The notes under the pieces were generated by a model that saw only the letters and a list, made by a program, of their open reading frames with translations, ran no database searches and was not told where the DNA came from. The translations under genes were made by a program, and so were the position numbers. DNA of 64,000 bases from Palsa-504 sp963756575 (lineage in GTDB: Bacteria; Actinomycetota; Actinomycetes; Streptosporangiales; Streptosporangiaceae), in assembly GCA_963756575.1 (NCBI GenBank), contig CAVWOM010000021.1, positions 496,001 to 560,000 of the forward strand. Direction: 5' to 3'. Below, in pieces: positions 63,593-64,000 of the stretch; the first letter of the stretch is position 1, and the number at the start of each line of letters is the position of its first letter.

Positions 63593-64000
63593 GTGGGAAG
63601 CAGGGCCACGCCCTCGGTGGCGTTCTGGCGCGCGTGGTCGGTCTGGGCCGTCTCGGTGGCGGCCACCGCGATCGCGTCGGTCTACACCGCCGTCCGCCCG
63701 CTTCCCGCCCCGCTGGCCAATCAGAGCGGGAACACGGCCGACTGGGTGGCCGGGGTGGGGTTCGTCGCCGCCTTCGCCACCGTCGGCGCGGTCCTGGCCT
63801 GGAAGCGGCCCGGGAACCCGATCGGGTGGCTGCTGTCCGGCACCGGCCTGGCCTACGCCGTGGGAGTCTCCGGCGCGCTGCTCGATCACTTCCCGCGGAC
63901 GCTGGTCGTGACCGACTGGCTGGGCTGGATCTGGCTCTTCGGCATCGGGCTCTGCGTCTTCGTCGTGCTGCTGTTCCCGACCGGAACCCTGCCGTCGCGC
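63593..64000 (+). CDS. Probable sensor histidine kinase N-terminus, 3' partial
   Basis: An open frame from GTG 63593 to the window end encodes at least 136 residues of a polytopic membrane protein. Hydrophobic segments include AWSVWAVSVAATAIASVYTA, VGFVAAFATVGAVLAW, IGWLLSGTGLAYAVGVSG and IWLFGIGLCVFVVLLFPTGT. The KRPGNPIGWLLSG and FPTGTLPSR phrases recur in actinobacterial histidine kinases with a multi-helix N-terminal sensor. The kinase domain lies outside the window, so the class is tentative. Confidence 0.65.
   Translation, partial: MGSRATPSVAFWRAWSVWAVSVAATAIASVYTAVRPLPAPLANQSGNTADWVAGVGFVAAFATVGAVLAWKRPGNPIGWLLSGTGLAYAVGVSGALLDHFPRTLVVTDWLGWIWLFGIGLCVFVVLLFPTGTLPSR

Overview
The window comes from a high-GC actinomycete chromosome. 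Supporting signs are GC-rich third codon positions, frequent GTG/TTG starts, ATGA-type overlaps, a mycothiol-dependent maleylpyruvate isomerase, a DUF574-type SAM methyltransferase, a large LuxR (LAL) regulator, DUF222/HNH and PPA1309-family proteins. The genus cannot be fixed from the sequence. I saw no rRNA, tRNA or CRISPR array.

Layout. 1-10.3 kb is an aromatic-catabolism block. It holds the end of a CUT2-type ABC transporter, a LigA/LigB-type extradiol dioxygenase and a divergent IclR regulator. It continues with an operon of FAD hydroxylase, gentisate dioxygenase, maleylpyruvate isomerase, class II aldolase/decarboxylase, a leaderless periplasmic-binding fold protein and a second FAD hydroxylase. 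10.3-27.4 kb mixes gene remnants, a secreted protein behind a perfect CRP-type site, redox enzymes, an LAL regulator, a MarR/quinone-reductase pair, a DUF222/HNH protein and two related flavin disulfide reductases. 27.5-40.4 kb holds tatA-tatC, an MMPL exporter, an apparent ether-lipid/glycerol module (alkyl-DHAP synthase-like, lipid kinase, GlpD) and several envelope proteins. 40.4-46.1 kb is a two-component system flanking a decayed FtsX-type ABC transporter. 47.2-53.5 kb looks like an accessory island: a class III cyclase-like protein, a divergent HTH/alpha-toroid protein with an inverted partial duplicate, a radical SAM protein with viperin-like layout, and a PfkB-type kinase. 53.6-58.8 kb carries a MerR regulator, a WD40 protein, a membrane/coiled-coil PPA1309 protein, a protein with RHIM-like amyloid motifs, and a coiled-coil protein. 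59-64 kb has a 2H phosphoesterase, a LysR regulator beside a broken MFS gene, an ArsR regulator, an amidohydrolase and the start of a probable sensor kinase.

Two themes stand out. Broken genes are unusually dense: about a dozen frameshifts, internal deletions or orphaned C-termini. Small repetitive elements are dispersed in the intergenic spaces, including a 22-bp-TIR element, a hairpin repeat shared by 10.4 and 50.8 kb, and a 27-bp motif shared by 16.1 and 40.0 kb. The frameshifts could be biological decay or assembly error, but the internal deletions and truncated ends are not explained by single-base errors.

The best candidates for an undescribed system are the 47.2-53.5 kb island and the RHIM-like protein near 57 kb. 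Both rest on motif recognition and gene context only.
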